From Rhodanobacter sp. (lineage in GTDB: Bacteria > Pseudomonadota > Gammaproteobacteria > Xanthomonadales > Rhodanobacteraceae): a DNA stretch of 63,492 bases. The notes under the pieces are model-generated. The model made no database searches. It was not told where the DNA came from and worked only from the letters and a program-made list of their open reading frames with translations. This document shows positions 7,726 through 17,009 of the stretch, in pieces. The translations under genes were made by a program, and so were the position numbers. Numbering within the stretch: position 1 is the stretch's first letter; the number at the start of each line of letters is the position of its first letter. Location of the stretch: NCBI GenBank assembly GCA_004298045.1, contig SCRM01000004.1, positions 1 to 63,492 of the forward strand, in the 5' to 3' direction.

Positions 7726-9423
7726 TCAGGAGGGGAGATATTCGCGCTTGACGGCGCGCTTGAGCAGCTTGCCGCTGGGGCTGCGCGGCAGCGACCCGGC
7801 GTGGATGTAGATGTCGCGCGGCACCTTGTACGCGGCGAGCCGCGCGGCGACGTGGGCGCGCACCACATCCGCCGACAACGTGGCGCCGCTGCGCGCCACC
7901 ACGACGGCCACCACGGCTTCGCCGGTGACCTCGTCGGGCTGGGCGAACACCACCGCCTCCTGCACCTGAGGGTGCTGCAGCAGGCAGGATTCGACCTCGG
8001 CCGAAGCGATCTTTTCGCCGTTGCGGTTGATCACGTCCTTGATGCGGTCGACCACGTGCAGGAAGCCTTCGGCATCCAGGTAGCCGATGTCCCCGGTGTG
8101 CAGCCAGCCGTCGGCATCGAGCGCGGCGGCAGTGGCCACGGGGTTGTGCCAGTAGCCGTCCATCACGCACACGCCACGCAGGCACAACTCGCCGGGTTCG
8201 CCTGCCGGCAGCGGCTTGCCCCCGGCATCGATCACCTTGAGCTGCATGACCGGCGACAGGCAACCGGAGCTGTTCGGCCGGCGAAAGAACAGCGCGCCGG
8301 CCACGGCGGCACCGGCGCCGTTGGTCTCGGTCATGCCGAAGCCCACGCCGGACAGCGAATCCGGCCGGCGCACCAGCACGTCGTCCACCACGCGCTGCGG
8401 CAGGCCGGCGCCACCGAAGCCGATGCCCGCGAGCGTGGTGGTGGCCGCGTCGAAACCGGGTTCGGCCAGGAGCTGCATGACCATCGCCGGCGCACCATTG
8501 AACTGGGTGATGTGCTCGCTGCCGATCAGCTCCAGTGCGCGCGCGCTGTCCCAGCGGCGCATCAGCACCAGCCGCCGGCCGCCGCGCAACGACGCCAGCA
8601 GTTGCGCATGCAGGCCGCTGACGTGGAACAGCGGCACCGCCATCAGCGTGGTCGGCGGGTTGGCGCTCTGCATCAGCTTTTCGATCGCCTTGGGTGAAGT
8701 GAGCGCGGAGAACGTGCCGATGTATTCGATGTTGTACATCGCCTGGCACACCGCGCGCTGGCCGGACAGCACGGCTTTCGCCCGGCTGGACGCGCCGGAG
8801 GTGAAGAGGATCAGCGCCGGGTCGGCGGGCGTCAGCACCGGCGTCTGCGCAGGGGCCGTGCCGGCTGCGCACAACGCATCGAAATCGTGCGTGCCGGGCG
8901 GCACGGCACCGCCGGCGACGATGGCGGCCACGCCCAGCACCGGCAAATCCTCGCCGATGCGCGCGTGGCGCTCGGCATCGCAAAACAGCAGGCGCGGCGT
9001 GGTTTCGCGCAAGGCGGCAGCCAGTTCGTCGCGCAGGCCGAAGCTGTTGAGCGGCACCGGCACCGCGCCGGTCATGGCAGTGGCGACGAACGCCACGCCC
9101 CACTCCGGGCGGTTGCGCATGGCAATGGCGACGCGCTCGCCGGCGCGGATGCCGGCCTCGCGCTGCAGCCAGCCGGAGAGCGCATCCACCGCGGCAAAGA
9201 AACGCGTGAACGTCCAGCGCTCGCCCTCGTAGACCAGGAACTCCTTGTCGGCATGCACGCGCCCGGCGTCGAGCAGCGCGGGCAGCGTGGGGAACGCCTG
9301 CCGGTAGGCTTTCAGCGTGTGCCCGCCCTGCTCCACGTCGACCAGCTCGAACGGCGCACCGGGCGCGGTCAGTTGCGCCGTGCTGCGTGCGGCCAGCGCC
9401 ATCAATTCGGAACCCGTGGCCAT
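7726..9423 (-). CDS. AMP-forming acyl-CoA ligase with atypical ATP loop
   Basis: A 565-aa class I adenylate-forming enzyme that would activate a steroid-derived or other carboxylic acid as its CoA thioester. The acceptor motif (GFGMTETNGAG), the GWLHTGDIG hinge and the C-terminal catalytic Lys (SPSGKLLKR) are present. The phosphate-binding loop reads LFTSGASSRAKAVLSG where the family has a YTSGTTGxPKG pattern, so it lacks the usual Thr-Thr-Gly-x-Pro-Lys run. The ATG follows the upstream stop directly (TGAATG), indicating coupling with the acyl-CoA dehydrogenase pair. Activity may be altered; substrate unknown. Confidence 0.85.
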   Translation of the reverse strand: MATGSELMALAARSTAQLTAPGAPFELVDVEQGGHTLKAYRQAFPTLPALLDAGRVHADKEFLVYEGERWTFTRFFAAVDALSGWLQREAGIRAGERVAIAMRNRPEWGVAFVATAMTGAVPVPLNSFGLRDELAAALRETTPRLLFCDAERHARIGEDLPVLGVAAIVAGGAVPPGTHDFDALCAAGTAPAQTPVLTPADPALILFTSGASSRAKAVLSGQRAVCQAMYNIEYIGTFSALTSPKAIEKLMQSANPPTTLMAVPLFHVSGLHAQLLASLRGGRRLVLMRRWDSARALELIGSEHITQFNGAPAMVMQLLAEPGFDAATTTLAGIGFGGAGLPQRVVDDVLVRRPDSLSGVGFGMTETNGAGAAVAGALFFRRPNSSGCLSPVMQLKVIDAGGKPLPAGEPGELCLRGVCVMDGYWHNPVATAAALDADGWLHTGDIGYLDAEGFLHVVDRIKDVINRNGEKIASAEVESCLLQHPQVQEAVVFAQPDEVTGEAVVAVVVARSGATLSADVVRAHVAARLAAYKVPRDIYIHAGSLPRSPSGKLLKRAVKREYLPS

Positions 9424-10563
9424 TCAAAACCCCCGTAGTCGCGCATAGCGTTCCCGATGGAACGCGCCGTCGCCCAGTTGCTGGCGCAGCACGCGCGCGC
9501 GCTTGACGAACAAACCCAGATCGAACTCGTCGGTGACGCCGATGCCGCCGTGCATCTGCACCGCTTCGTTCGGCACGGTGGCGCACAGGTCGGAGGCGCG
9601 CGCCTTGGCCAGGCTCACAAGCGGGCCGATCTCGGCCGAGCCGGCGTCGATCGCCTCGAACGCGCCGCGCACCGCGCTCTCCAAAAGCTCGATCTCGACA
9701 TACAGGCGTGCGGCGCGGTGCTGCAACGCCTGGAACGAGCCGATGGGCACGTCGAATTGCACGCGCTGGCCAAGGTAGTCGATGGTGCGCGCGAACACCT
9801 CGCGCACCAGGCCCAGCGCCTCCGCGGCCAGGCAGGCGCGCGCGCGGTCGAGCACTTGGTCGAACGCCGGCCACGCCTTGCCCGCCGTGCCGAGCAGGGC
9901 ATCGGCGTCGACGTGCACCTCGTGCAGCGCGAGGTTGGCGGTGTTGCGTGCATCGACCATGCGCACGCCGGTCGCGACCACGCCCGGCCCATCCGCGGGT
10001 ACGCAGAACAGGCTGAGGCCATCCGGCTCGTCGTCGGCGCCGGCGCTGCGCGCCAGCACCAGGTATTGGTCAGCGCCCACGCCGTCGATCACGAACGTCT
10101 TTTCACCATCCAGCACCCAGCCGGCACCGGCGCGGCGCGCCTGCGTGCGCACCCGCGTCGGCGCATGCCGAGCGCCTTCCTCGAACGCCGTTGCAAAGCG
10201 CGGCTCGCCGGCGATGATCGACGGCAGCCAGCGCTGTTGTTGTTCGGCATTGCCGAGCGCCAGCACGGCGCCGCCAGCGAGCGCAACGTTGGACAGCAGC
10301 GGCAGCGCGGCCAGCGTGCGGCCGCACTCCTCGAACACCGCGGAGAGGCCTTGCCAGCCAAAATCGAGGCCACCGACGGCTTCGGGAAACACCGCCGCCG
10401 TCCAGCCCATGTCCGCGGCGTCGCGCCACAACACCGGGTCGAAACCGAGCGCATCGCCGCCATCGCGCAGCGCGCGCTGGCGCGCCACCGGCGACCGCTC
10501 GCCGAGGAAATCGTGCGCGGCTTCGCGCAACTGCACTTGCTCGTCGCTCAGCAACAGGCTCAT
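9424..10563 (-). CDS. Acyl-CoA dehydrogenase, beta-type subunit
   Basis: A 379-aa acyl-CoA dehydrogenase-fold protein starting MSLLLSDEQVQLREAAHDFL. It carries the C-terminal dehydrogenase core (RVQFDVPIGSFQALQH, MHGGIGVTDEFDLG). It lacks the SEPNAGSD flavin motif that its neighbour at 10574 has, so the two probably form an alpha2-beta2 enzyme like the FadE pairs of steroid side-chain degradation. It would introduce a double bond into a steroid acyl-CoA with FAD as cofactor. ATG at 10563; the stop abuts the CoA ligase start. Confidence 0.85.
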   Translation of the reverse strand: MSLLLSDEQVQLREAAHDFLGERSPVARQRALRDGGDALGFDPVLWRDAADMGWTAAVFPEAVGGLDFGWQGLSAVFEECGRTLAALPLLSNVALAGGAVLALGNAEQQQRWLPSIIAGEPRFATAFEEGARHAPTRVRTQARRAGAGWVLDGEKTFVIDGVGADQYLVLARSAGADDEPDGLSLFCVPADGPGVVATGVRMVDARNTANLALHEVHVDADALLGTAGKAWPAFDQVLDRARACLAAEALGLVREVFARTIDYLGQRVQFDVPIGSFQALQHRAARLYVEIELLESAVRGAFEAIDAGSAEIGPLVSLAKARASDLCATVPNEAVQMHGGIGVTDEFDLGLFVKRARVLRQQLGDGAFHRERYARLRGF

Positions 10564-10573
10564 CGCGACGACC

Positions 10574-11758
10574 TCACGTCGGCAGGCCAAGCACGCGCTT
10601 GGCGATGATGTTGAGTTGCACCTCGCTGCTGCCGCCGGCAATGGTGTAGGTCTTGGACAGCAGCCAACCGCGATCCACCTCGTGCTCGAGGCCGGTGGAT
10701 GGCGCATCCTCCCACACCAGCGCGCGCTGGCCGAGCGCGTCGGCCAGGAGTTCGTACTTGGCGACTTCCTGCTCGGTCTGCACCAGCTTCATGATCGCGG
10801 CCGGGCCTTTCACGTCATGTCTCGCCAGCGCCTGCTCGGTCACCCGGCGATGGGTGAGCGCGAACGCCTGCGCGTCCATCAGCAGTTTCGCCAGGCGTGT
10901 GCGCAGCTCCGGGGCGAGCGCATCGCCGGGGTTTTCAGCCAGCCAGGCACGCACGCTGGCGAGCGGATCGAGCGAGGGTGCGGCGCCTTCGGCAAACTTG
11001 CTCATGGCGGCGCGCTCGTGCTGCAAAAGCTCCTTGCCCAGCGTCCAGCCATCGTTGAGCGCGCCGACGAGCTGGCGGCGTGGCACCCGCACGTTGTCGA
11101 AAAACACCTCGCAGAAGCTCGACTTGCCGCTGATGAGCTCGATCGGCTTCACGGTAACGCCGGGGCTCTGCATGTCGATCAGCACGAAGCTGATGCCGGC
11201 CTGTTTTTTTGCCGCGGGGTCGGTGCGCACCAGCGCGTACATCCAGTCGGCGAAGTTGCCGTAGCTGGTCCAGATCTTGGAACCGTTGACGATGAAGTCC
11301 TCGCCGTCCGGCTCGGCGCGGGTGCGCAGGCTGGCGAGGTCGGAGCCGGCGTTCGGTTCGGAAAAACCCTGGCACCAGCGCACGCGGCCCTGTGCCATCG
11401 GCACCAGGTGTTCGAGCTTCTGCGCGTGGGTGCCGTGCTTGAGCAGCACCGGCGCCAGCATCCAGATGCCGAGGTTGTACTGCGGCTGGCGGCAATGCAG
11501 GCGGCGCATCTCCTCGTCCAGCACCTGCGCCTGGCGGCGATCCAGCCCGCCACCGCCGTATTCCCTGGGCCAACCGGGCGCGAACCAGCCGCGTTCGCGC
11601 ATGGCCTCGAACCACGCGCGCTGGTCGTCGTTCTTGAACGCAAGCTGCGAGCCGCCCCACACCATGTCGTCGGCGGTGATCGGCTCGCGCATCGCCGGCG
11701 GGCAGTTGGCGTCGAGCCAGGCGCGCGTCTGTGTGCGGAATTGGTCGAGTTCGCTCAT
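10574..11758 (-). CDS. Acyl-CoA dehydrogenase, alpha-type subunit
   Basis: A 394-aa FAD-dependent acyl-CoA dehydrogenase. Visible motifs are WPREYGGGG, CQGFSEPNAGSDLAS (flavin and substrate loop), NGSKIWTSYG, and the C-terminal TIAGGSSEVQLNIIAKRVLG. In the usual YEGTxEIQ segment the catalytic Glu position reads Ala-Gly, as in many steroid FadE subunits where the base comes from another position. It precedes the beta-type subunit by ten bases. The start overlaps the MBL-hydrolase stop (ATGA). Confidence 0.87.
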   Translation of the reverse strand: MSELDQFRTQTRAWLDANCPPAMREPITADDMVWGGSQLAFKNDDQRAWFEAMRERGWFAPGWPREYGGGGLDRRQAQVLDEEMRRLHCRQPQYNLGIWMLAPVLLKHGTHAQKLEHLVPMAQGRVRWCQGFSEPNAGSDLASLRTRAEPDGEDFIVNGSKIWTSYGNFADWMYALVRTDPAAKKQAGISFVLIDMQSPGVTVKPIELISGKSSFCEVFFDNVRVPRRQLVGALNDGWTLGKELLQHERAAMSKFAEGAAPSLDPLASVRAWLAENPGDALAPELRTRLAKLLMDAQAFALTHRRVTEQALARHDVKGPAAIMKLVQTEQEVAKYELLADALGQRALVWEDAPSTGLEHEVDRGWLLSKTYTIAGGSSEVQLNIIAKRVLGLPT

Positions 11759-12813
11759 GGCGCCTCCCCGGCGGCAGTCAAGGCAAAACGATGGATGCCG
11801 TGGGCATCCAGCGTGCGGCGCACTTCACCCGCGTCGCGCAGCCACGCCAGGTGGGCCAGCGTCTCGCCCAGCGCCAGCATGTCGTCGAACGGACCGCGAC
11901 GGCGTGGGAACAAGGTGTGCATGGCCGCCACGGCGCTGGCCTGCGGCGCGTGTTCCAGGCAGCCACGCAGCACGTCGAGCTGGTGCGCGTGGTGCTCCGC
12001 CAACTCGCGCGTGCGGACGGCCAGCCCGCGAAAAACCTCCTGATGCGACGGCAGCACCAGCGTGTCGGCCGCGAGGCGCTCCAGGCGCGTGAGCGAGGCC
12101 AGCCACAACGCCAGGGGGTTTGCTTCGGGCTCGATGTCGGACACCAGCACGTTGGAGGTGATGCGCGGCAGGAGCTGGTCGCCAGCCAGCAGCAGGTGCG
12201 CGTCGGCGTCGTACAGGCAGGCGTGTTCCGGCGAGTGGCCCTCGCCGATCACCACCTGCCAGCGGCGTTGACCGATGGCCAGCACGTCGCCGCCACGCAG
12301 GCGCCGGTAGCTGCGCGGCGCCGGCGCGGTGAACGGATCGTGGCGCACGCCGGCAAACAATGCGTCGATGCCGGCGTCATCGAGCCCGGCGTGGCGGTAG
12401 AAATTGCGCTGCGTGGACGGCAGCGGATCGGGTGCCGGCTGCGCGTAGGCGCGCATGGTGAAGTATTCGCCCAGCGTCATCGCCACCCGCACGCCGAAAT
12501 GCTCGACGAACCAGGCGGCCAGCCCGGCGTGGTCGTAATGCCAGTGCGTGCACACCAGAAGCGTGATCGGCAGGCCGCCAAGATGGGTGGCGGTGATGTG
12601 CTGCCACAGCTCGCGGCAGCGCGCGGTGTTGAGCCCGGTATCGACCACCACCCAGCCGTGCTCGCCGCGCAGCAGGTACACGTTGATGTGGTCCAGCGCC
12701 ATCGGCATCGGCATGCGCGCCCACAGCACGCCGGGCGCCACTTCCACGACCGAACCGTCGGCCGGCGGCGGCGTCAGCGGGTAACTGATGGCCGTGGGTG
12801 CGCCGTCAGCCAT
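11755..12813 (-). CDS. Metallo-beta-lactamase-fold hydrolase
   Basis: A 352-aa MBL-fold protein with the zinc motif THWHYDHAG (His90, His92, Asp94, His95), a VVVDTGLN strand, GEGHSPEHACLY carrying the next His, LLAGDQLLPRI with the bridging Asp, and LPSHQEVF near the end. Such enzymes hydrolyse thioesters or lactones. Being wedged between a CoA ligase and an acyl-CoA dehydrogenase pair, a CoA-thioesterase or lactonase role on steroid intermediates is plausible but unproven. It overlaps both neighbours by 4 and 8 bases, so it is a true operon member. I know of no equivalent in the actinobacterial igr operon. Confidence 0.85.
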   Translation of the reverse strand: MADGAPTAISYPLTPPPADGSVVEVAPGVLWARMPMPMALDHINVYLLRGEHGWVVVDTGLNTARCRELWQHITATHLGGLPITLLVCTHWHYDHAGLAAWFVEHFGVRVAMTLGEYFTMRAYAQPAPDPLPSTQRNFYRHAGLDDAGIDALFAGVRHDPFTAPAPRSYRRLRGGDVLAIGQRRWQVVIGEGHSPEHACLYDADAHLLLAGDQLLPRITSNVLVSDIEPEANPLALWLASLTRLERLAADTLVLPSHQEVFRGLAVRTRELAEHHAHQLDVLRGCLEHAPQASAVAAMHTLFPRRRGPFDDMLALGETLAHLAWLRDAGEVRRTLDAHGIHRFALTAAGEAP

Positions 12814-14632
12814 GGAGCACCCGGCCCAGCGTTTCGCTGGTCAGCGGCAGATAGGCCTGCGCGGCGTCGTCGCGCACGTAGAGCGGGTCCGCGACCTGCG
12901 CGCGGTCGTAGCCTTCGCGTTGCAAATCGACCTTGCGCAGCTTGTAGTTGCCGGTCATGTCGGCGGCCGGCGGCACCCGCACGAACAGCGGCGCGGCGTA
13001 GCGCGGCAGGCGCTCGCTGGCGAGGCGCCAGAACGCCTTCGGGTCGAATGCCCGGCCATCGTGCATCACCACTGCGGCCATGCCCGCACGCCCCTCGTGG
13101 TCGGGCACCTGCACGCCGTAGACGGTGATCGAATCCATGCCGGGAAAATCGCCAAGCTGGTCGGCCACTTCGGTGGTGGAAACGTTCTCGCTGTTCCAGC
13201 GGAAGGTATCGCCGATACGGTCGACGAACCAGCAGTAGCCATCCGCGTCACAGCGCAAAAGATCGCCGGAGGACCACCACGCATCGCCCTCGCGGAACAC
13301 GTTGCGCAGGGTCTTGCGCGCAGTGGCCTCGGGCGAGGTGTAGCCCTCGAAGCGGCCGGCGACGATGTCGGGCAGGTCCAGGATCATGCCGATCGCCTCA
13401 CCCGGCTCGTCCACGCCGGCAAGCTGCATGAAGCCGTCGACGCCGCGCGGGTGGATGCCGCGCTCCACATCGTAGCGCACCAGCCGCAGGTTGGTTTTTT
13501 CCCAGAACGGCACGCGGCCGCAACTGCCCATGCGGTTGTCGACGTTGATGACGTTGGCGTTGGCCTCGGTCGCGCCCCAGCCTTCAAAGATGTTCATCGG
13601 GCCGAAGCGGTCGACCCATTGCTCCCAGATTTCCGGCGCCAGGCCGGCGCCGACCATGGTGCGCAGGCTGTGCTCGCGGTCGTCGGCGCGCGGCGGCTCG
13701 GTGAGCAGGAACCGGCAGATCTCGCCCACGTACTGGCAGGCTGTGACGTGGTGGCGGCGCACGTCGGGCCAGAACGCGCGGCGGCTGAACTTGCGGCGCA
13801 GGAGCAGGCTCGCGCCGGCGGTGAACGCGGTGGCTGCAGCCGACAGCGAGGCCGCGCCGTGGTAGAGCGGCAGGAAGGCGTAGAAGCAATCCTGCGGCCC
13901 GATCCCGGTGGTCACCTGCATCACGTCGCCGGTGATGAGCCAGCGCGCGTGGCTGACGATGGCAGCCTTGGGCAGCCCGGTGGTGCCGGAGGTGAAGATG
14001 TACACCGCCGGGTCGCCGGCGGTGAGCCCGGCGCGCCACGCCGGCGGCGGGTCGGTGTCCGGCACCGTTGCCGCCAGCGCGCCCAGATCAAGCGCACACG
14101 ATGCACGCTGCGCCGGCGGCGCGGGGTGCTCGGCATCCGCCCACAGCCACAGCATGGCATCGGTTTCCGTTTCGGCGAACAGCGCCAGGCATTCCTCACC
14201 GACCACCGCCCGCCGCGCGCCGGTGGTCGTCAATTCATGCGCCAACGGCTTGCCGCGCACGTTGGTGTTGAGGAACACCGCGATTGCGCCGACCTTCATC
14301 AGGCCCAGCCATACCTCGAAGAAGGCCGGGCGATTCTCCAGGCACAAGGCCACCACGTCGCCACGCCGCACGCCCTGCGCATGCAGCGCGTGCGCGGCGC
14401 GATTGGCGGCGGCATTCAATTGCGCATAGGTGCAGCGCTCATCGCCGTACAGCAAGGCCGGGCGCCCGCCGTGGGCGCGTGCCCGGGCTTCGATGCACTC
14501 GGCAATGGCGTCGGTTTGCGAGGCGCGGTACCGGGCGGCCGCCACGCTGCGCAGGTCGAGTTTTGCCTGCGTCGCTTCACGCGAAACCAGCGCCGGCGTG
14601 GAAGGGTTGGGGTTGGACATGCGCTCGGCCAT
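12806..14632 (-). CDS. Long/very-long-chain (steroid) acyl-CoA synthetase, SLC27/FadD6-17-19 type
   Basis: A 608-aa AMP-forming ligase of the SLC27-like group that includes the mycobacterial steroid ligases FadD17 and FadD19. The ATP loop is intact (YIFTSGTTGLPKAAIVSH), followed by EGWGATEANANV, SSGDLLRCDADGYCWFVDRI and the group-specific DTFRWNSENVSTTEVA. Activation of a steroid side-chain acid to its CoA ester is the likely role, given ltp2, chsH1 and chsH2 upstream. The ATG at 14632 follows GAGGAC; MSNPN at 14620 is an alternative start. It sits directly behind the alpha-type acyl-CoA dehydrogenase gene. Confidence 0.88.
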   Translation of the reverse strand: MAERMSNPNPSTPALVSREATQAKLDLRSVAAARYRASQTDAIAECIEARARAHGGRPALLYGDERCTYAQLNAAANRAAHALHAQGVRRGDVVALCLENRPAFFEVWLGLMKVGAIAVFLNTNVRGKPLAHELTTTGARRAVVGEECLALFAETETDAMLWLWADAEHPAPPAQRASCALDLGALAATVPDTDPPPAWRAGLTAGDPAVYIFTSGTTGLPKAAIVSHARWLITGDVMQVTTGIGPQDCFYAFLPLYHGAASLSAAATAFTAGASLLLRRKFSRRAFWPDVRRHHVTACQYVGEICRFLLTEPPRADDREHSLRTMVGAGLAPEIWEQWVDRFGPMNIFEGWGATEANANVINVDNRMGSCGRVPFWEKTNLRLVRYDVERGIHPRGVDGFMQLAGVDEPGEAIGMILDLPDIVAGRFEGYTSPEATARKTLRNVFREGDAWWSSGDLLRCDADGYCWFVDRIGDTFRWNSENVSTTEVADQLGDFPGMDSITVYGVQVPDHEGRAGMAAVVMHDGRAFDPKAFWRLASERLPRYAAPLFVRVPPAADMTGNYKLRKVDLQREGYDRAQVADPLYVRDDAAQAYLPLTSETLGRVLHG

Positions 14633-14641
14633 GCGGCGTCC

Positions 14642-15823
14642 TCAGTGCTGCACGCGCGGCAAGCCGAGGCCGAACTGCGCGATCAGTTCGCGCTGGATCT
14701 CGTTGGCACCGCCGCCGAAGGTATTGATGGTGTTGGCGCGGATCTCGTACTCCAGCTCGCCGGCAAGCAACGCCGCGCTGGAACCGGCGCGCACCAAGGC
14801 GCTGGCGCCGACGATCTCCTGCAACTGGCGCAGGATCTCCAGTGCGCTTTCGGTGCCGTAGACCTTGGTGATCGAGGCCAGCGCCACGTCCACCTCACCG
14901 GTTTCGAGCCCGGCGGCGATGCGGAAGTTGGTGATCCGCATGGCTTCCAGCCGCCGGTAGCACTCGGCGAACGCGCGCCGCACCCACGGCGCGTCGATCG
15001 CCCGCTTGCCGTCCTCGTCCGGCGCCCTGGCCCAGGCCAGCACGCGGCTGAACGGGCCGAACACCTTGTCCGACCACGCGCCCAGCCCGAGCCGCTCGTG
15101 GTTGAGCTGCGCGGTGATGAGCTTCCAGCCGCCGTGGAGTTCGCCCACCAGCATGGCGGCCGGCACCTCGACGTTGTCGTAGTAGGTGGCCGCGGTGAGG
15201 TTGCCCACGGTTTCGATCGGCGTGCTGGAAAAGCCCCTGGCGCGGGTGTCGACGATCAGGATGGAAATGCCCTTGTGCCGCAGGCGCTCCGCGCTGGTGC
15301 GCGCGGCGAGCCAGATGTAGTCCGCGCTCTCGGCGCCGGAGGTCCACAGCTTGGAACCGTTCACCGTGAAGTGGCCGGTGGCCGGGTCGCCGCTGAATTC
15401 GGCCTGGGTCTTGAGCGTGGCGAGGTCGGAGCCGGCGCCCGGCTCGGAATAGCCGATGGCGAACACGATCTCGCCCGCGGCGATGCCGGGCAGGAATTGC
15501 GCCTTCTGCACGGCGCTGCCGTGCAGCATCAGGGCCGGGCCCACCGTGCTGATGGTGACGAACGGCAACGGCGCGCCGGCGATGGTCGCCTCCTCGAAAA
15601 AGATCAGTTGCTCGGTGGCGGCGTAGCCCTGCCCGCCGTATTCCTTCGGCCAGCCGACCGCCAGCCAGCCGTCCTGGCCCATCTGGCGCACGATGCGGCG
15701 GAAGTCGCTGCCGCCCTCGGCACCGCGCAGGCGCTGGCGCAGCTCGGGCGTCATCAGGGCGTTGAAGTAGTCGCGCAGCTTGCGGCGCAGCGCGTGCTGT
15801 TCGGGCGTGAGGTCGACGAACAT
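14642..15823 (-). CDS. Acyl-CoA dehydrogenase, alpha-type (ChsE-like)
   Basis: A 393-aa acyl-CoA dehydrogenase with VGWPKEYGGQGYAAT, IGYSEPGAGSDLATLKTQ (flavin loop with Pro-Gly instead of Pro-Asn), NGSKLWTSGAESADY and the C-terminal NTFGGGANEIQRELIAQFGLGLPR. It flanks ltp2. Its likely partner is the shorter dehydrogenase at 17416-18549, reproducing the ChsE1-ChsE2 arrangement that dehydrogenates the three-carbon side chain of 3-oxo-bisnorcholenoyl-CoA in mycobacteria. Four bases separate it from the ltp2 stop. Confidence 0.85.
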   Translation of the reverse strand: MFVDLTPEQHALRRKLRDYFNALMTPELRQRLRGAEGGSDFRRIVRQMGQDGWLAVGWPKEYGGQGYAATEQLIFFEEATIAGAPLPFVTISTVGPALMLHGSAVQKAQFLPGIAAGEIVFAIGYSEPGAGSDLATLKTQAEFSGDPATGHFTVNGSKLWTSGAESADYIWLAARTSAERLRHKGISILIVDTRARGFSSTPIETVGNLTAATYYDNVEVPAAMLVGELHGGWKLITAQLNHERLGLGAWSDKVFGPFSRVLAWARAPDEDGKRAIDAPWVRRAFAECYRRLEAMRITNFRIAAGLETGEVDVALASITKVYGTESALEILRQLQEIVGASALVRAGSSAALLAGELEYEIRANTINTFGGGANEIQRELIAQFGLGLPRVQH

Positions 15824-15827
15824 GGCC

Positions 15828-17009
15828 CTACTCCACGCCCAGGATCAGGCCGCTGGTGGGCACGCCGGTGCCGGCGGTGACCAGCACGTGTTCCACGTCC
15901 GCCACCTGGTTCACCGCGCTGCCGCGCACCTGGCGCACGCCTTCGGCGACGCCGTTCATGCCGTGGATATAGGCCTCGCCGAGCTGGCCGCCGTGCGGGT
16001 TCAGCGGCAGCTTGCCGCCGCGACGATGATGGCCGGCGCGGATGAAATCCTTCGCCTCGCCGCGCGGTACGAAACCGAACTCCTCCAGTTGCAGCAGCAC
16101 GAACGGGGTGAAGTGGTCGTAGATCACCGCGGTCTGGATGTCCGCCGGCGTGAGCCCGCTCTGTTTCCATAGCTGGTTGGCGACCAGCCCCATTTCCGGC
16201 AGGCCGGTGATGTCGTCGCGGTAGAACGAGGTCATGATCTGCTGGCCTTCGTAGATGCCCTGCGCGGCGCCCTTCACCACCACCGGCTTCTGGCGCAGGT
16301 CGCGCGCACGTTCGAGCGAGGTGACGACCATCGCCACCGCGCCATCGCTTTCCTGGCAGCAGTCGAGCAGGTGCAGCGGTTCGCAGATCCACTTGCTCTT
16401 CTGGTGGTCTTCGAGCGTGATCGGCTTCTGGTAGAAGAACGCCGCCGGATTGGTCGCGGCAAAGTCGCGCACGGCCACGGCGACGCGGCCGAAATCCTCG
16501 CTGGTGGCGCCGTAGCGGTACATGTAGCGCTGCGCGAACATCGCCACCCACGAGGCCGGCGTGTGCAGGCCCGAGGGCATGTACCAGCCGTAGTTGACGT
16601 TCTCCACCGTGGGCGTGTTCGCGAAACCATAGCTGCCGCTGCCGAAGCGGTACCAGCTGCGTTCGTTCATGGCGCGGTACACCACCACCGTCTTGGCCAC
16701 TCCGGTGGCGACCGCCATTGCGGCCTGCAGCACCGGCGCACAGGCGGCGCCGCCGCCGTGCGGGATCTGCGAGAAGAAGGTGACGTTCTGCGTGCCCAGC
16801 AAACGCGCGATCTCGTACTCGGGCACCTTGTCGATGGTGTACGAGCAGAAGCCGTCCACCTCGCCCGGTTCGATGCCGGCGTCGGCAAGCGCCGCGAGCG
16901 TCGCCTCCATCGCCAGGCGGATCTCCGTGCGGCCGGAGTTCTTGCTAAATTCGGTGGCGCCGAGGCCGGCGATCGCGACCTTGCCGGCAATGCCGCTGGT
17001 GGTGGTCAT
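15828..17009 (-). CDS. ltp2: Steroid side-chain aldolase / lipid-transfer thiolase (Ltp2-like)
   Basis: A 393-aa thiolase-superfamily protein of the SCP2/lipid-transfer type, which in steroid degraders acts as a retro-aldolase removing propionyl-CoA (Ltp2). Recognisable blocks are AIAGLGATEFSKNSGRTE, DGFCSYTIDKVPEYE, GGGAACAPVLQAAMAVATG and, near the C-terminus, NPHGGQLGEAYIHGMNGVAE. Family members need a DUF35 partner; ChsH2 in this operon supplies one. The start at 17009 overlaps the chsH1 stop (ATGA). A long same-strand extension up to 18131 belongs to another frame and is not part of the protein. Confidence 0.88.
   Translation of the reverse strand: MTTTSGIAGKVAIAGLGATEFSKNSGRTEIRLAMEATLAALADAGIEPGEVDGFCSYTIDKVPEYEIARLLGTQNVTFFSQIPHGGGAACAPVLQAAMAVATGVAKTVVVYRAMNERSWYRFGSGSYGFANTPTVENVNYGWYMPSGLHTPASWVAMFAQRYMYRYGATSEDFGRVAVAVRDFAATNPAAFFYQKPITLEDHQKSKWICEPLHLLDCCQESDGAVAMVVTSLERARDLRQKPVVVKGAAQGIYEGQQIMTSFYRDDITGLPEMGLVANQLWKQSGLTPADIQTAVIYDHFTPFVLLQLEEFGFVPRGEAKDFIRAGHHRRGGKLPLNPHGGQLGEAYIHGMNGVAEGVRQVRGSAVNQVADVEHVLVTAGTGVPTSGLILGVE

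Noticed and set aside
7685-9874. A 729-aa minus-strand frame covering the CoA ligase
   Set aside because: Same strand but wrong frame; Arg/Ala-rich translation without motifs, while the 565-aa frame has the ligase signatures.
12788-15880. A 1030-aa plus-strand open frame
   Set aside because: It is antisense to the ligase and acyl-CoA dehydrogenase genes, with His/Arg/Val-rich composition and no domains; a high-GC shadow.
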